From Oryzisolibacter propanilivorax (GTDB lineage: Bacteria > Pseudomonadota > Gammaproteobacteria > Burkholderiales > Burkholderiaceae_C), in assembly GCF_900103645.1 (NCBI RefSeq), contig NZ_FNHP01000010.1:62001-126000 (forward strand): a DNA stretch of 64,000 bases, given 5' to 3'. The notes beneath the pieces were generated by a model. The model was not told the origin of the DNA. It did no database searches and saw nothing but the letters and a program-made list of their open reading frames with translations. The position numbers and the translations under genes are program-made. This document shows, piece by piece, positions 27,225-36,024 of the stretch. Every line of letters begins with the position of its first letter. Within the stretch, counting starts at the first letter, position 1.

Positions 27225-27285
27225 TTGCTATTTTTTTTATAGCTGCAGGCCCTTGTTTCATATGGGCCAGAGGCCTGAAACACCA
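27225..27285 (+). repeat. Dispersed repeat, copy R6
   Basis: Reads TTTTTTTTATAGCTGCAGGC then CCTTGTTTCATATGGGCCAG. Located between tatD and the spermidine-synthase-like gene; it could supply a false start codon to the latter. Confidence 0.75.
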
Positions 27286-27293
27286 TGAACCTA

Positions 27294-28133
27294 TTATGAC
27301 AGCAGCCCCTGCAGCCGCGGCAGCGCCGCGCAGGCATTGGCGCGGCTGGCTTCGGCCAGCTCATCGGCTGCCATGCCGCGCAGCTCGGCGATCACCGCGC
27401 CGATGCGCGGCAGCTCGGCCGGGCTGTTGCGCGCCGGCGGCACGCCCGCGGCGCGCTCGGCGGCCGTCACGTACAGCCAGTGCGGCGGGATGTCGGGCGC
27501 GTCGGTCTCCAGCACCAGCGCCTCCAGGGGCAGCACCTGCGCCAGATGCCGGATGCGGTGCGCGCGCTCGAACGTCGCCGCGCCGCCGAAACCCAGCTTG
27601 AAACCCATCTCCACCAGGATGCGCGCCTGCTGCTCGCTGCCGTTGAAGGCGTGGGCGATGCCCCCGCGCACCGGCAGCTCGCGCAGGCCCTTGAGCACCT
27701 GGTCGACCGCGTGGCGCGAGTGCACGATCACCGGCAGATCGTGCTGGCGCGCCAGGCGCAGCTGCGCGCGCCACAGCTGTTGCTGGCGCTCCCAGTCCAG
27801 CTCCTTGACGAAGCCGTCCAGACCGATCTCGCCGATCGCCACCAGGTGCGGGTCGCCGGCGTGCTGCGCCAGCGCGTGCTCCAGCGCCGCCAGGTCGTCC
27901 TCGCCTGCGTCCTCGGTGAACAGCGGGTGGATGCCCAGCGCGTAGCTGTCCCCATGGTGCTGCGCCAGCTCGCGCACGGCAGCGAAATTGGCCTGCTCCA
28001 CCGCGGGCAGCACGCAGTGCGCCACGCCGGCCTGCGCGGCGCGCCGTCGCTCGGCGTCGGCATGCGCGGCGCCGCCGTGGTGGATGAATTCGTCCAGGTG
28101 GCAATGGGTGTCGATCCAGGCGGCATGGGTCAT
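27294..28133 (-). CDS. tatD: TatD-family metal-dependent hydrolase (DNase-like)
   Basis: 279 residues from the ATG at 28133 ([14 protein letters not shown]). Metal-binding motifs: DTHCHLDEF at the N-terminus, [20 protein letters not shown], and [14 protein letters not shown]. TatD proteins are 3'-5' exonucleases or deoxyribonucleases with a TIM-barrel fold; YcfH-type paralogues are hard to separate by sequence alone. The neighbours give no functional clue. Confidence 0.88.
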   Translation of the reverse strand: MTHAAWIDTHCHLDEFIHHGGAAHADAERRRAAQAGVAHCVLPAVEQANFAAVRELAQHHGDSYALGIHPLFTEDAGEDDLAALEHALAQHAGDPHLVAIGEIGLDGFVKELDWERQQQLWRAQLRLARQHDLPVIVHSRHAVDQVLKGLRELPVRGGIAHAFNGSEQQARILVEMGFKLGFGGAATFERAHRIRHLAQVLPLEALVLETDAPDIPPHWLYVTAAERAAGVPPARNSPAELPRIGAVIAELRGMAADELAEASRANACAALPRLQGLLS

Positions 28134-28313
28134 CGGCCCATCATGCCAGCGCGCTTGCGGCAGGCGTGTAGGTTGCGGCAGCCAGCGTGCTGGCCGGCAC
28201 CTTTCCCGCCACGGCAGTGCCATCTCTCACTGGCCAGGGCACTCCTGGAAGCGCAAACTGTCGGCATCTGCAGCGCCACTGCAGCCTGCAGCCACAAAAG
28301 GAAAGGAAGCCCC

Positions 28314-30041
28314 ATGTCCTTCATCCAGCGCCTGCAACTGCGCCAGAAATTCTGGCTGCTGGCCGCCCTGCTGGCCGTCCTGGTCGGCGTCTTCGCCGCC
28401 ACCCAGTGGCGCCTGAACGTCGCCGCCGACACCGTCGCGGCCGCCTACCAGCAGCGCTATCGCTCGTACATGCTGGCCGACGAACTGCGCCAGAGTTCGG
28501 ACGATCTGACGCGCTTGGTGCGCGCCTATGCGGCCAGCGGCGATGAGCGCTGGCGCCAGCAGTACCAGGAGGTGCTGGACATCCGTGCCGGCAAGCGCCC
28601 GCGCCCGGCCGGCTATGAGGGCATCTACTGGGACTTTCGCGCGGCCGGCATCGACGTGCCGGGCTCCCCTGGCCCGGCGGTCGCGCTGCAGGAACTGATG
28701 CGCCGCACCGGCTTTAACGACGCCGAGATGGCGCTGCTGGACGAGGCCGAGAAACGCTCGGCCGCGCTGGCCGAAACCGAGGCCCGCGCCATGCAGCTGG
28801 TGCAGGCGGGGGGCGCCGGCACGCCCGAGGCGGCGCAGGCCCGGGCGCTGGTGAACGACGCGCAATACCTGCGCACCAAGGCCGACATCATGCAGCCGGT
28901 GGCCGAGTTCTTCCGCGAACTGGACGCGCGCACCGGCGGCGCCGTGGCCGATGCGCTGCAGCAGGCGCGCCGCTGGCAGACCATTCAGATAGCCAGCGGC
29001 ACGCTGGCCGCAGCGCTGCTGCTGGGCGTGCTCTACAGCGTGTTCGCGCAGGTCGCCGCATCCATGCAGCGCGCCGTACAGCTGGCCGAACGCGTGGCGC
29101 AGGGTGATCTGACGCAGTCCGTGCAGGCGCAGGGCAGCGACGAGGTGGCGCAGCTGCTGGGCGCGCTGGGACGCATGCAGGCGGCGCTGACCCAGGTGGT
29201 GACCACCGTGCGACACGGAGCCGACGGCGTGGCCACCGCCAGCGCCGAGATCGCCCAGGGCAACCAGGACCTGTCGGCGCGCACCGAGAGCCAGGCCAGC
29301 GCGCTGCAGCAGACCGCCGCTTCGATGGAGCAGCTGTCGTCCACCGTGCGCCAGAACGCCGACAACGCGCGCCAGGCCAACCAGTTGGCGCAGGGCGCCT
29401 CGGGCGTGGCCACGCGGGGCGGCCAGGTGGTGTCCGAGGTGGTGCAGACCATGCAGGGCATCTCGGGCAGCTCCAGGCGCATCGCCGACATCATCCAGGT
29501 GATCGATTCGATCGCCTTCCAGACCAACATCCTGGCGCTGAACGCGGCCGTGGAAGCGGCGCGCGCCGGCGAGCAAGGCCGGGGTTTTGCGGTGGTCGCC
29601 GGCGAGGTGCGCTCGCTGGCGCAGCGCAGCGCCGACGCCGCGCGCGAGATCAAGCAGCTGATCGGCGACAGCGTGCAGCGCGTGGAGACGGGCACGCAAC
29701 TGGTGGACCGCGCCGGCAGCACCATGCAGGAGGTGGTGGGCAGCATCCGGCGCGTCACGGACCTCATGGGCGAGATCAGCGCCGCCAGCAGCGAGCAGAG
29801 CGCCGGTGTCAGCCAGGTGGGCGAGGCGGTGGTGCAGATGGACCAGGCCACGCAGCAAAACGCCGCGCTGGTCGAGGAGATGGCCGCTGCCGCCAGCAGC
29901 TTGAGGAGCCAGGCGCAGGAACTGGTGCAGGCGGTGGCGGTGTTCCGCCTGGACAGCGGGCAGGCGACGGTGGCGCCACACGGCCCGGGCCAGATGGTGC
30001 TGGCGGCGCCCTACGCTGCCAGCCTTGCAGGCCAGCACTGA
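28314..30041 (+). CDS. Methyl-accepting chemotaxis protein
   Basis: 575 residues. TM1 at residues about 12-31, periplasmic sensor region to about 222, TM2 at about 224-246, HAMP to about 300, then the signalling domain with the hairpin [45 protein letters not shown] good ribosome-binding site (GGAAAGGAAG) precedes the ATG at 28314. The periplasmic part carries [18 protein letters not shown], a motif common in chemoreceptors of Comamonadaceae; the ligand is unknown. It has no NWETF-like CheR tether at the C-terminus. Confidence 0.93.
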   Translation: MSFIQRLQLRQKFWLLAALLAVLVGVFAATQWRLNVAADTVAAAYQQRYRSYMLADELRQSSDDLTRLVRAYAASGDERWRQQYQEVLDIRAGKRPRPAGYEGIYWDFRAAGIDVPGSPGPAVALQELMRRTGFNDAEMALLDEAEKRSAALAETEARAMQLVQAGGAGTPEAAQARALVNDAQYLRTKADIMQPVAEFFRELDARTGGAVADALQQARRWQTIQIASGTLAAALLLGVLYSVFAQVAASMQRAVQLAERVAQGDLTQSVQAQGSDEVAQLLGALGRMQAALTQVVTTVRHGADGVATASAEIAQGNQDLSARTESQASALQQTAASMEQLSSTVRQNADNARQANQLAQGASGVATRGGQVVSEVVQTMQGISGSSRRIADIIQVIDSIAFQTNILALNAAVEAARAGEQGRGFAVVAGEVRSLAQRSADAAREIKQLIGDSVQRVETGTQLVDRAGSTMQEVVGSIRRVTDLMGEISAASSEQSAGVSQVGEAVVQMDQATQQNAALVEEMAAAASSLRSQAQELVQAVAVFRLDSGQATVAPHGPGQMVLAAPYAASLAGQH

Positions 30042-30073
30042 GAGCCCATGGTGCGGCGCCGCGACGCCCGACG

Positions 30074-30907
30074 CTACAGCACGTCCAGCGGCTGCTTGCG
30101 CCGTGGCGGCGGCGATGCGGCGTCGATGGCGGCCAGGTCCTGCGCGTCGAGCTGCAGCGCCAGGGCCCGGGCATTGGCGCGCACATGCTCGGCGCTGCCG
30201 CTTTCGGGGATGGCGATCACGCCCGGGTCGCGCAGCGCCCAGGCCAGCGCCACGGTGGCGGCCGGCACGCCGTGGCGCTCGCCGATCTCCTGCAGCACGC
30301 CGTCCTCCAGCACCTCGCCCTGCCCCAGCGGGCAGTAGGCCATCATGCCCACGCCGTGCTCGCGGCACCAGGACAGCAGGTCGTATTCGATGCCCCGGCT
30401 GTGCACGTTGTAGAGCACCTGGTTGACCACGCAGTGGCGCCCCTGCGGCACGCGCCACAGCTCCTGCATGTCGTCGGTGTCGAAATTGGACACGCCCCAG
30501 TGCCGGATCTGGCCCTGCGCGCGCAATTCCTCGAAGGCCGCCACCGTCTCGGCCAGCGGCACGCCACCGCGCCAGTGCAGCAGGTACAGGTCGATGCATT
30601 CGACACCCAGACGCTCGCGGCTGGCCTCGCAGGCGCGCAGCACGCCGCGCCGGCTGGCGTTGTGCGGCAGCACCTTGCTGACGAGGAACGGCCGCACGGG
30701 CATGGCGGGCAGCGCGGCGCCGATCAGCTCCTCCGACGCGCCATCGCCGTACATCTCGGCGGTGTCGATCAGCGTCAGGCCCAGGGCCGCGCCGGTGGTC
30801 AGGGCGTGGATTTCGCTGTCGGCATCCCGGCGGCCCTGGCCCAGGTGCCAGGAGCCCATGCCGAGCCGGGCATGGCCGTCCAGGAATGGCAGTGCGTGTG
30901 CGGTCAT
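30074..30907 (-). CDS. Aldo/keto reductase
   Basis: 277 residues. TIM-barrel NADPH-dependent oxidoreductase with the catalytic tetrad D48, Y53, K78 and H111 (TLIDTAEMYGDG, VSKVLPHN, LYLLHWRG). IPESGS near residue 212 is the cofactor-binding segment. Closest in feel to the YtbE/DkgA-like reductases. Convergent with the chemoreceptor gene; no pathway can be assigned. Confidence 0.9.
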   Translation of the reverse strand: MTAHALPFLDGHARLGMGSWHLGQGRRDADSEIHALTTGAALGLTLIDTAEMYGDGASEELIGAALPAMPVRPFLVSKVLPHNASRRGVLRACEASRERLGVECIDLYLLHWRGGVPLAETVAAFEELRAQGQIRHWGVSNFDTDDMQELWRVPQGRHCVVNQVLYNVHSRGIEYDLLSWCREHGVGMMAYCPLGQGEVLEDGVLQEIGERHGVPAATVALAWALRDPGVIAIPESGSAEHVRANARALALQLDAQDLAAIDAASPPPRRKQPLDVL

Positions 30908-31035
30908 GGTGCGCTCTCGTGCAAAACGGAAAGCGTTCGATGATGCCTCCGCACGCGGGGCGGCGGGGCGGCGGAACGCGCCCGCTGACAGAAAACAGTT
31001 TTGCCCTCAGATGCCGGCCACCCGGCCCGGCAGCG

Positions 31036-31431
31036 TCACGCGCCGTCGCCAGCCGCGCCGGGCAGCAGCTGCAGCACCCGCTCGGGCGGCCGGCACAGCA
31101 GCGCGCCGCGCGGCGTGACCACGATCGGGCGGTTCAGCAGCTCGGGGTGCGCGGCGACGGCGGCCATCAGCTCGTCGTCGCTGCGCGCCGCATCGCGCAG
31201 GCCGAGTTCGGCATAGGCCGCCTCCTTGCTGCGCAGCAGCTCGCGCACCGGAACCTGCAGGCGCGTCACCAGCGCCTTCAGCTGCGCGGCATCCAGCGGC
31301 CGAGCGATGTAGTCCACGATCTCGGGCTCGATACCGTGCTCGCGCAGCAGCGCCAGCGCGCCGCGCGAGTTGCTGCAGCGGGCACTGTGGTAGATGGTGT
31401 AGCCGGGAGTGGAAACGGGTGCGGTACTCAT
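31036..31431 (-). CDS. arsC: ArsC-family protein, glutaredoxin-type arsenate reductase
   Basis: 131 residues from the ATG at 31431. Thioredoxin-like fold with the nucleophile C19 in HSARCSNSRGALALL and the C-terminal signature NRPIVVTPRGALLCRPPERVLQLL. This matches the glutaredoxin-dependent ArsC class, with the arginines needed for arsenate. No arsR, arsB or acr3 is adjacent, so the arsenic role is by family only; YffB-like roles are an alternative. Confidence 0.85.
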   Translation of the reverse strand: MSTAPVSTPGYTIYHSARCSNSRGALALLREHGIEPEIVDYIARPLDAAQLKALVTRLQVPVRELLRSKEAAYAELGLRDAARSDDELMAAVAAHPELLNRPIVVTPRGALLCRPPERVLQLLPGAAGDGA

Positions 31432-31496
31432 GCGCGCCAGTGTAGGGCGCGCCCCGGGCGGCTGCCCTCGATGCCGGCGGCGCCGCCGCGCCGGCG

Positions 31497-33146
31497 TCAG
31501 CGCCGCGCCGAGCGCAGCGTGCGGCTGAGCAGGATGACCGGCACCAGCCCCACGGCCACCAGCGCCAGTGAGGGTAGCGCCGCCTCGCCCAGGCGCTCGT
31601 CGCGCGCCAGCTGGTAGGCCACCACCGCCAGCGTGTCGCTGTTGAACGGGCGCAGCACCATGGTCGCCGGCAGTTCCTTCATCACGTCGACGAACACCAG
31701 CAGCGCCGCTGCCGCCGCCGAGCGCTTGAGCAGCGGCCAGTGCACGCGCGCCAGCAGCTGCGCGCCGCCCACGCCGAGCATGCGCGAGCAGTCGTCCAGG
31801 CTCAGCGGCACGCGCGCGTAGCCGCTTTGCACCGACTGCAGCGCCACCGCGCAAAAGCGCACCAGGTAGGCCCAGACGATGCCCACCGCCGTGGCGGTGA
31901 CCAGCGCCGGCACGCGTGCCTCGGGCCAGGCGGCCTGCACCCAGCCCACCGGCAGCAGCAGGCCGACGACGATGACCGCGCCCGGCACGGCGTAGCCCAG
32001 GCTGGCCAGCCGCACCACGGCGCGCGTGACGAGGTCGCGGCTCCTGCGCACGGCGAACGCCAGCACGAAACTGATCAGCACCGCCAGCAGCGCCGTGATG
32101 GCGCCCAGGCGCACGCTGTTGCCGGCCCACTCCAGGAAGCGTCCCCAGGGCAGCACCGACCAGTCGGACGCCAGCGGGCGCAGCATGAACAGCACCGGCG
32201 CGAAAAAGCCCATGACCACCGGCACGGCGCAGACGCCCCAGGCCAGCAGCCGCCCGCCGCCGGACAGCCGCAGGGGTTCGGCTTCGGCCGAGCCGGCGCG
32301 GCCCACGCCACCGGCGGCGAAGCGCATGCGCCGCTGCGCGCGCAGCTCCAGGTGCAGCAACAGCGCCACCAGCACCAGCAGCATGGTCGCCAGCTGCGCC
32401 GCGGCCAGGCGGTCGTCCATCGCCAGCCAGGCCTTGTAGATGCCCACCGTGAAGGTCTGGATGCCGAAGTAGCTGGTCACGCCGAAGTCGGCCAGCGTCT
32501 CCATCAGCACCAGCGCCACGCCGGCCGCCACCGCCGGGCGCGCCAGTGGCAGCGCCACCTGCCAGATGCGCCGCGCGGGCGATGCGCCCAGCAGCCGCGC
32601 GGCCTCCATCAGATGCGCCGCGCGCTCGGTCAGCGCGGTGCGCGCCAGCAGGTACACGTAGGGGTAGAGCGAGAAGATGAAGACCCAGATGGCGCCCCAC
32701 AGGCTGCGCACCTCGGGCAGCAGCCGGCCTTCCAGCCCAAAGGCCTCGCGCAGCCCCACCTGCAGCGGGCCGCTGTACTGCAGGAAGTCGGTATAGGCGT
32801 AGGCCGTGACGTAGGCCGGCATGGCCAGCGGCAGCAGCAGCAGCCATTCCAGCTTGCGCCGCCCGGGAAAGTCGAACAGCGTCACCGCCGCCGCGCTGGC
32901 CGTGCCCACCGCCGCTGCGCCCAGGGCCACCGCCAGGCCCAGCACGGCGGTGGTCCACAGGTACTCGGGCAGCACGGTGGCGGCCATCTCGCGCACGATG
33001 GCACCGGCCTGCGCGCCACCGGCGCTGCCGGGCCACCAGGCGGAGAACACCGTCAACACCGGCAGCACCAGGGCCAGCGCCAGCAGAATCAGGAAGATGG
33101 TGCGCAGCGGCGCGGCAGGAGGACGAAGCGACAAAGGGGCGTGCAC
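31497..33146 (-). CDS. fbpB: Iron(III)-type ABC transporter permease (FbpB/ThiP-like, two fused halves)
   Basis: 549 residues with about 12 membrane segments arranged as two homologous halves, each with an EAA loop (EAARLLGASPARRIWQVALP and DDCSRMLGVGGAQLLARVHW). This is the layout of FbpB/AfuB ferric iron permeases; thiamine or spermidine-type permeases are related. Starts are GTG at 33146 or 33164; no ATG is suitable. It diverges from its ATPase gene. No periplasmic binding-protein gene is present nearby. Confidence 0.88.
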   Translation of the reverse strand: MHAPLSLRPPAAPLRTIFLILLALALVLPVLTVFSAWWPGSAGGAQAGAIVREMAATVLPEYLWTTAVLGLAVALGAAAVGTASAAAVTLFDFPGRRKLEWLLLLPLAMPAYVTAYAYTDFLQYSGPLQVGLREAFGLEGRLLPEVRSLWGAIWVFIFSLYPYVYLLARTALTERAAHLMEAARLLGASPARRIWQVALPLARPAVAAGVALVLMETLADFGVTSYFGIQTFTVGIYKAWLAMDDRLAAAQLATMLLVLVALLLHLELRAQRRMRFAAGGVGRAGSAEAEPLRLSGGGRLLAWGVCAVPVVMGFFAPVLFMLRPLASDWSVLPWGRFLEWAGNSVRLGAITALLAVLISFVLAFAVRRSRDLVTRAVVRLASLGYAVPGAVIVVGLLLPVGWVQAAWPEARVPALVTATAVGIVWAYLVRFCAVALQSVQSGYARVPLSLDDCSRMLGVGGAQLLARVHWPLLKRSAAAAALLVFVDVMKELPATMVLRPFNSDTLAVVAYQLARDERLGEAALPSLALVAVGLVPVILLSRTLRSARR

Positions 33147-33228
33147 GCAACAGGGCGGCCGCACGGGCGGGCGCCGGAAAAAAAACGACGCCAGCCGGGC
33201 CGCGCTGGCGGGCCCACAGGCTGGCGAT

Positions 33229-33247
33229 GCAAATGGGAACGATTTTA
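33229..33247. promoter_or_regulatory. Weak Fur-box-like sequence between the divergent iron transporter genes
   Basis: GCAAATGGGAACGATTTTA matches 11 of 19 positions of the classical Fur box by my count. It lies 21 bases before the ATPase start codon. Many chance sites score this well, so it is a hint only. Confidence 0.25.
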
Positions 33248-33267
33248 CGCGCCCTTAAAATCGCGCG

Positions 33268-34332
33268 ATGTTCCTGGAAGTCTCCCAACTGGATGTGCGC
33301 TACGGCGCGCGCGCGCAGGCCGCCGTGCAGGGCGTGACCATCGGCCTGGCGGCCGGCGAGATCGGCGTGTTGATCGGCCCCTCGGGCTGCGGCAAGACGA
33401 CGCTGCTGCGCGCCGTCGCCGGGCTGGAGCCGGTGGCCGGCGGCAGCATCCGCTTGGGCTCGGAGCTGGTCGGCGCGCCCGGGCGCAGCCTGCCGCCCGA
33501 GGAGCGGCGCATCGGCATGGTGTTCCAGGACTATGCGCTTTTTCCCCACCTGAGCGTGGGCCGCAACGTGGCCTTCGGGCTGCACGACCTGCCCCGAACC
33601 GAGCAGGAGCAGCGCGTGCGCGAGGCCCTGGCGCTGGTAGGGCTGGAGGGCAGCCAGGGGCGCTTTCCGCACGAGCTCTCAGGCGGGCAGCAGCAGCGCG
33701 TGGCGCTGGCCCGCGCGCTGGCGCCGCGCCCGCGCCTGATGTTGCTGGACGAGCCGTTCTCCAACCTCGACGTGGACCTGCGCGAGCGCCTGGCGCACGA
33801 GGTGCGCGGCATCCTGAAGGCCGCTGGCGCCACCGCGCTGTTCGTCACGCACGACCAGATGGAGGCCTTCGCCATCGGCGACCGCATCGGCGTGATGGAA
33901 GCGGGCCACCTGCACCAGTGGGACGACGCCTATGCGCTGTACCACCGCCCGGCCACGCGCTTCGTCGCCGGCTTCATCGGCCACGGCGTGTTCGCCCCGG
34001 CGGAGCTCGCCAGCCAGGGCGGACACGTGGTGGCGCGCACGCCGCTGGGTGACCTGACCGACGTGGATGGCTGTCCCCTGCCCTCGGCCTATGTGGATGG
34101 CCGCTGCGACGTGCTGCTGCGCCCGGACGACGTGGTGCACGACGACGCCGCGCCGGTGCGCGCGCGCGTGCTGCGCAAGTCGTTTCGTGGCGCGGAATTT
34201 CTGTACACGCTGGAGCTGGCAGGCGGCCTGACGGTGATGGCGCATGTCCCCAGCCACCACGACCACGCAGTGGGCGAGTGGATCGGCATCCGCCCGCAGG
34301 TGGACCATGTGGTGACGTTCGCGCCGGCCTGA
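33268..34332 (+). CDS. fbpC: Iron(III)-type ABC transporter ATP-binding protein (FbpC-like)
   Basis: 354 residues. Walker A GPSGCGKTT (37-45), FQDYALFPHLSVGRNV, signature LSGGQQQR, Walker B LMLLDEPFSNLDVDLRERL, and VTHDQMEAFAIGDRIGVM, the last typical of FbpC/PotA/CysA proteins. The C-terminal 110 residues form a TOBE-like regulatory region (DVLLRPDDVVHDD). It is divergent from the permease gene, presumably sharing a promoter region of about 120 bases. Confidence 0.9.
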   Translation: MFLEVSQLDVRYGARAQAAVQGVTIGLAAGEIGVLIGPSGCGKTTLLRAVAGLEPVAGGSIRLGSELVGAPGRSLPPEERRIGMVFQDYALFPHLSVGRNVAFGLHDLPRTEQEQRVREALALVGLEGSQGRFPHELSGGQQQRVALARALAPRPRLMLLDEPFSNLDVDLRERLAHEVRGILKAAGATALFVTHDQMEAFAIGDRIGVMEAGHLHQWDDAYALYHRPATRFVAGFIGHGVFAPAELASQGGHVVARTPLGDLTDVDGCPLPSAYVDGRCDVLLRPDDVVHDDAAPVRARVLRKSFRGAEFLYTLELAGGLTVMAHVPSHHDHAVGEWIGIRPQVDHVVTFAPA

Positions 34333-34337
34333 GGCGG

Positions 34338-34408
34338 AATTTCAGGCTTTTCGGGCTCCAGCCCTTTATTTACATGGGCTTGATGCTGCATAAAATGTAG
34401 CAAAAAGA
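34338..34408 (-). repeat. Dispersed repeat, copy R7 (reverse orientation)
   Basis: On the minus strand it reads TTTTTGCTACATTTTATGCA, then GCATCAAGCCCATGTAAATA and AAGGGCTGGAGC. The GCTAC-ATTTT opening is shared with R10. It lies after fbpC; the remaining bases to 34565 show no gene. Confidence 0.7.
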
Positions 34409-34565
34409 GAGCCTGTGCCCGATGGGGCGTCTCTCCTTCCGTCGCAGCCATTGGAGCCCGACGCTGCAAGACAGCCCGCATCGCTCCTGCCCCGCGGCGC
34501 GCGGCGCCAACTTCCAGGGGGCAACGGGCTGCCACGGGGCTGGGTACCGGCCTGGCCTGCGTGGC

Positions 34566-35135
34566 TCACGGCCCAGCAGACGGGCGCAGGGACCGCAGCG
34601 CCGCCAGGTCGAGCTGCGCCAGCCATCCGCGCAGTTGCGCGGCGCTGGCGGAATGGGCCTCCAGCTGGACCACCAGCCCGTTGTCCAGCACCACGCGCAG
34701 CCGGGACGGGCGGCGGGAGGGCTGCGCGTCCTCCCGCCCGTGCCCCGATATTGGGCCGGTACCCGCCGGCGCCGCATCGTCCTCGCGCCCCGCATCATCC
34801 TTGGCATCCACGACGCGCACCCGCACCGCATCCGCGCCGCTGCCATAGTGCGCCGTCACCTGGCTGCTGGCGCGCCCCTGCGCCGTGTGCTGGCGCAGCT
34901 GCAGGGCAACGCGCGGGCGCCCGTCCAGCTGCACTGGCAGGGCCTGCAGCAGCTCAGATGGCTGGATGGTGCGCGCTGCCGGGCCAGCCCCCGCCGCCGC
35001 ACCGGGCAGACCCAGCGCCAGTCCCGCGCACGCCACCGCATGGCCCAGCAGCAGCAAAAGCCACGGCAGGCGGCCTGCTCCGCCGCCTGGTCGCCGCGAC
35101 GGCGCAGGCGCTCGTGCGAATCCGCGCAGGGGCAT
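34566..35135 (-). CDS. Hypothetical exported or membrane-anchored protein
   Basis: 189 residues, not recognised. The start at 35135 is supported by a strong ribosome-binding site (AAGGAG, seven bases before ATG). Arg-rich N-terminus, then a hydrophobic segment LPWLLLLLGHAVACAGLALGL (residues about 23-43) that is a signal peptide or anchor. The rest contains IQPSELLQALPVQLDGR, a 40-residue charged low-complexity stretch (VVDAKDDAGRED to PSRR), and a C-terminal LRVVLDNGLVVQLEAHSASAAQLRGWLAQLDL. It lies between fbpC and plsC in the same direction as plsC. Confidence 0.65.
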   Translation of the reverse strand: MPLRGFARAPAPSRRPGGGAGRLPWLLLLLGHAVACAGLALGLPGAAAGAGPAARTIQPSELLQALPVQLDGRPRVALQLRQHTAQGRASSQVTAHYGSGADAVRVRVVDAKDDAGREDDAAPAGTGPISGHGREDAQPSRRPSRLRVVLDNGLVVQLEAHSASAAQLRGWLAQLDLAALRSLRPSAGP

Positions 35136-35251
35136 GGGCGACTCCTTCCTGGACGCGGCCGGCATCCGCCGCACACGCGTGCCGTGCCTGGCCTCGATCT
35201 GTCCACGATAGCGCAGGCGCGCGCGGCCTGCGGGCCATGCCCCTGTCGGCG

Positions 35252-35992
35252 TCAGGCGTGGCGCAGCGCCTGCACCTGCTCGCGCAGGGCGGCGGCCCAG
35301 GCGCGGCGCTCGCGCCCCTGTGCTGGCTCGGGCGCGCCGAAATGCACCCACGCCACCAGCGGCGGCGCGGCCAGCGTGCGCCAGACGGCACGCAGCAGGC
35401 TCTCGTCGCCCGGCCAGCACGGTGCCAGGCTGGGTGCGCCGCTGGCCGCATCGGCAAAGCCCAGCGCCACGGGCTGCACCGGCACACCGGCGTCGATGGC
35501 CGCCTGCAGCAGGTTGGCGTGGAACGGCAGCAGCGCGCGGCCGTCGCCGGTCGTGCCCTCGGGGAACAGCGCCAGCACCTCGCCGGCCTGCAGCGCGGCG
35601 CGCATGCCCCGCAGGGTCTGCAGCATGCCGCGGCGCGACTCGCGCGCCAGGAACAGCGTGCCGGCCGCCGTGGCCAGCGTGCCGACCAGCGGCCAGTCCT
35701 GCACGTCGGCCTTGGAGACGAAGCGGCAGTAGCGCGCCGCGTGCAGCAACGGAATGTCGAGCCAGGACGCATGGTTGGCCACCAGCAGCACTGGCCCGGC
35801 CGGCGCCGGCGTGCCGCGCACCTGCAGCCGGATGCCGGCGTGTGCCAGCAGCGCCAGCGCCCAGGCCTGCACGTGCGCCTGGCGCCGGTCCTCGCCCAGG
35901 CGCGGAAAGCGCAGCGCAACGATGGCCAGGCCGTGCAGCACATGCAGCAGCAGCCGCAGCAGGCGCCAGGCCGCGCGCAGGTGACGCACCAC
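35252..35992 (-). CDS. plsC: PlsC-family 1-acylglycerol-3-phosphate acyltransferase
   Basis: 246 residues from a GTG at 35992 (a second GTG follows immediately). Acyltransferase motif I NHASWLDIPLL (HX4D), motif III LFPEGTTGDGRALLPF, and an N-terminal hydrophobic helix LLRLLLHVLHGLAIVAL. It makes phosphatidic acid from lysophosphatidic acid at the inner membrane, or a related lyso-lipid. It follows pyrX by 32 bases and is likely in the same transcript, an arrangement seen in other betaproteobacteria. Confidence 0.88.
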   Translation of the reverse strand: MVRHLRAAWRLLRLLLHVLHGLAIVALRFPRLGEDRRQAHVQAWALALLAHAGIRLQVRGTPAPAGPVLLVANHASWLDIPLLHAARYCRFVSKADVQDWPLVGTLATAAGTLFLARESRRGMLQTLRGMRAALQAGEVLALFPEGTTGDGRALLPFHANLLQAAIDAGVPVQPVALGFADAASGAPSLAPCWPGDESLLRAVWRTLAAPPLVAWVHFGAPEPAQGRERRAWAAALREQVQALRHA

Positions 35993-36024
35993 CGCCCGCC
36001 CTGCCCCGATCGTCGCCGGCCGCC

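Noticed and set aside
28134-28313. Sigma-28 or sigma-54 promoter before the chemoreceptor gene
   Set aside because: No sequence close enough to either consensus was found.
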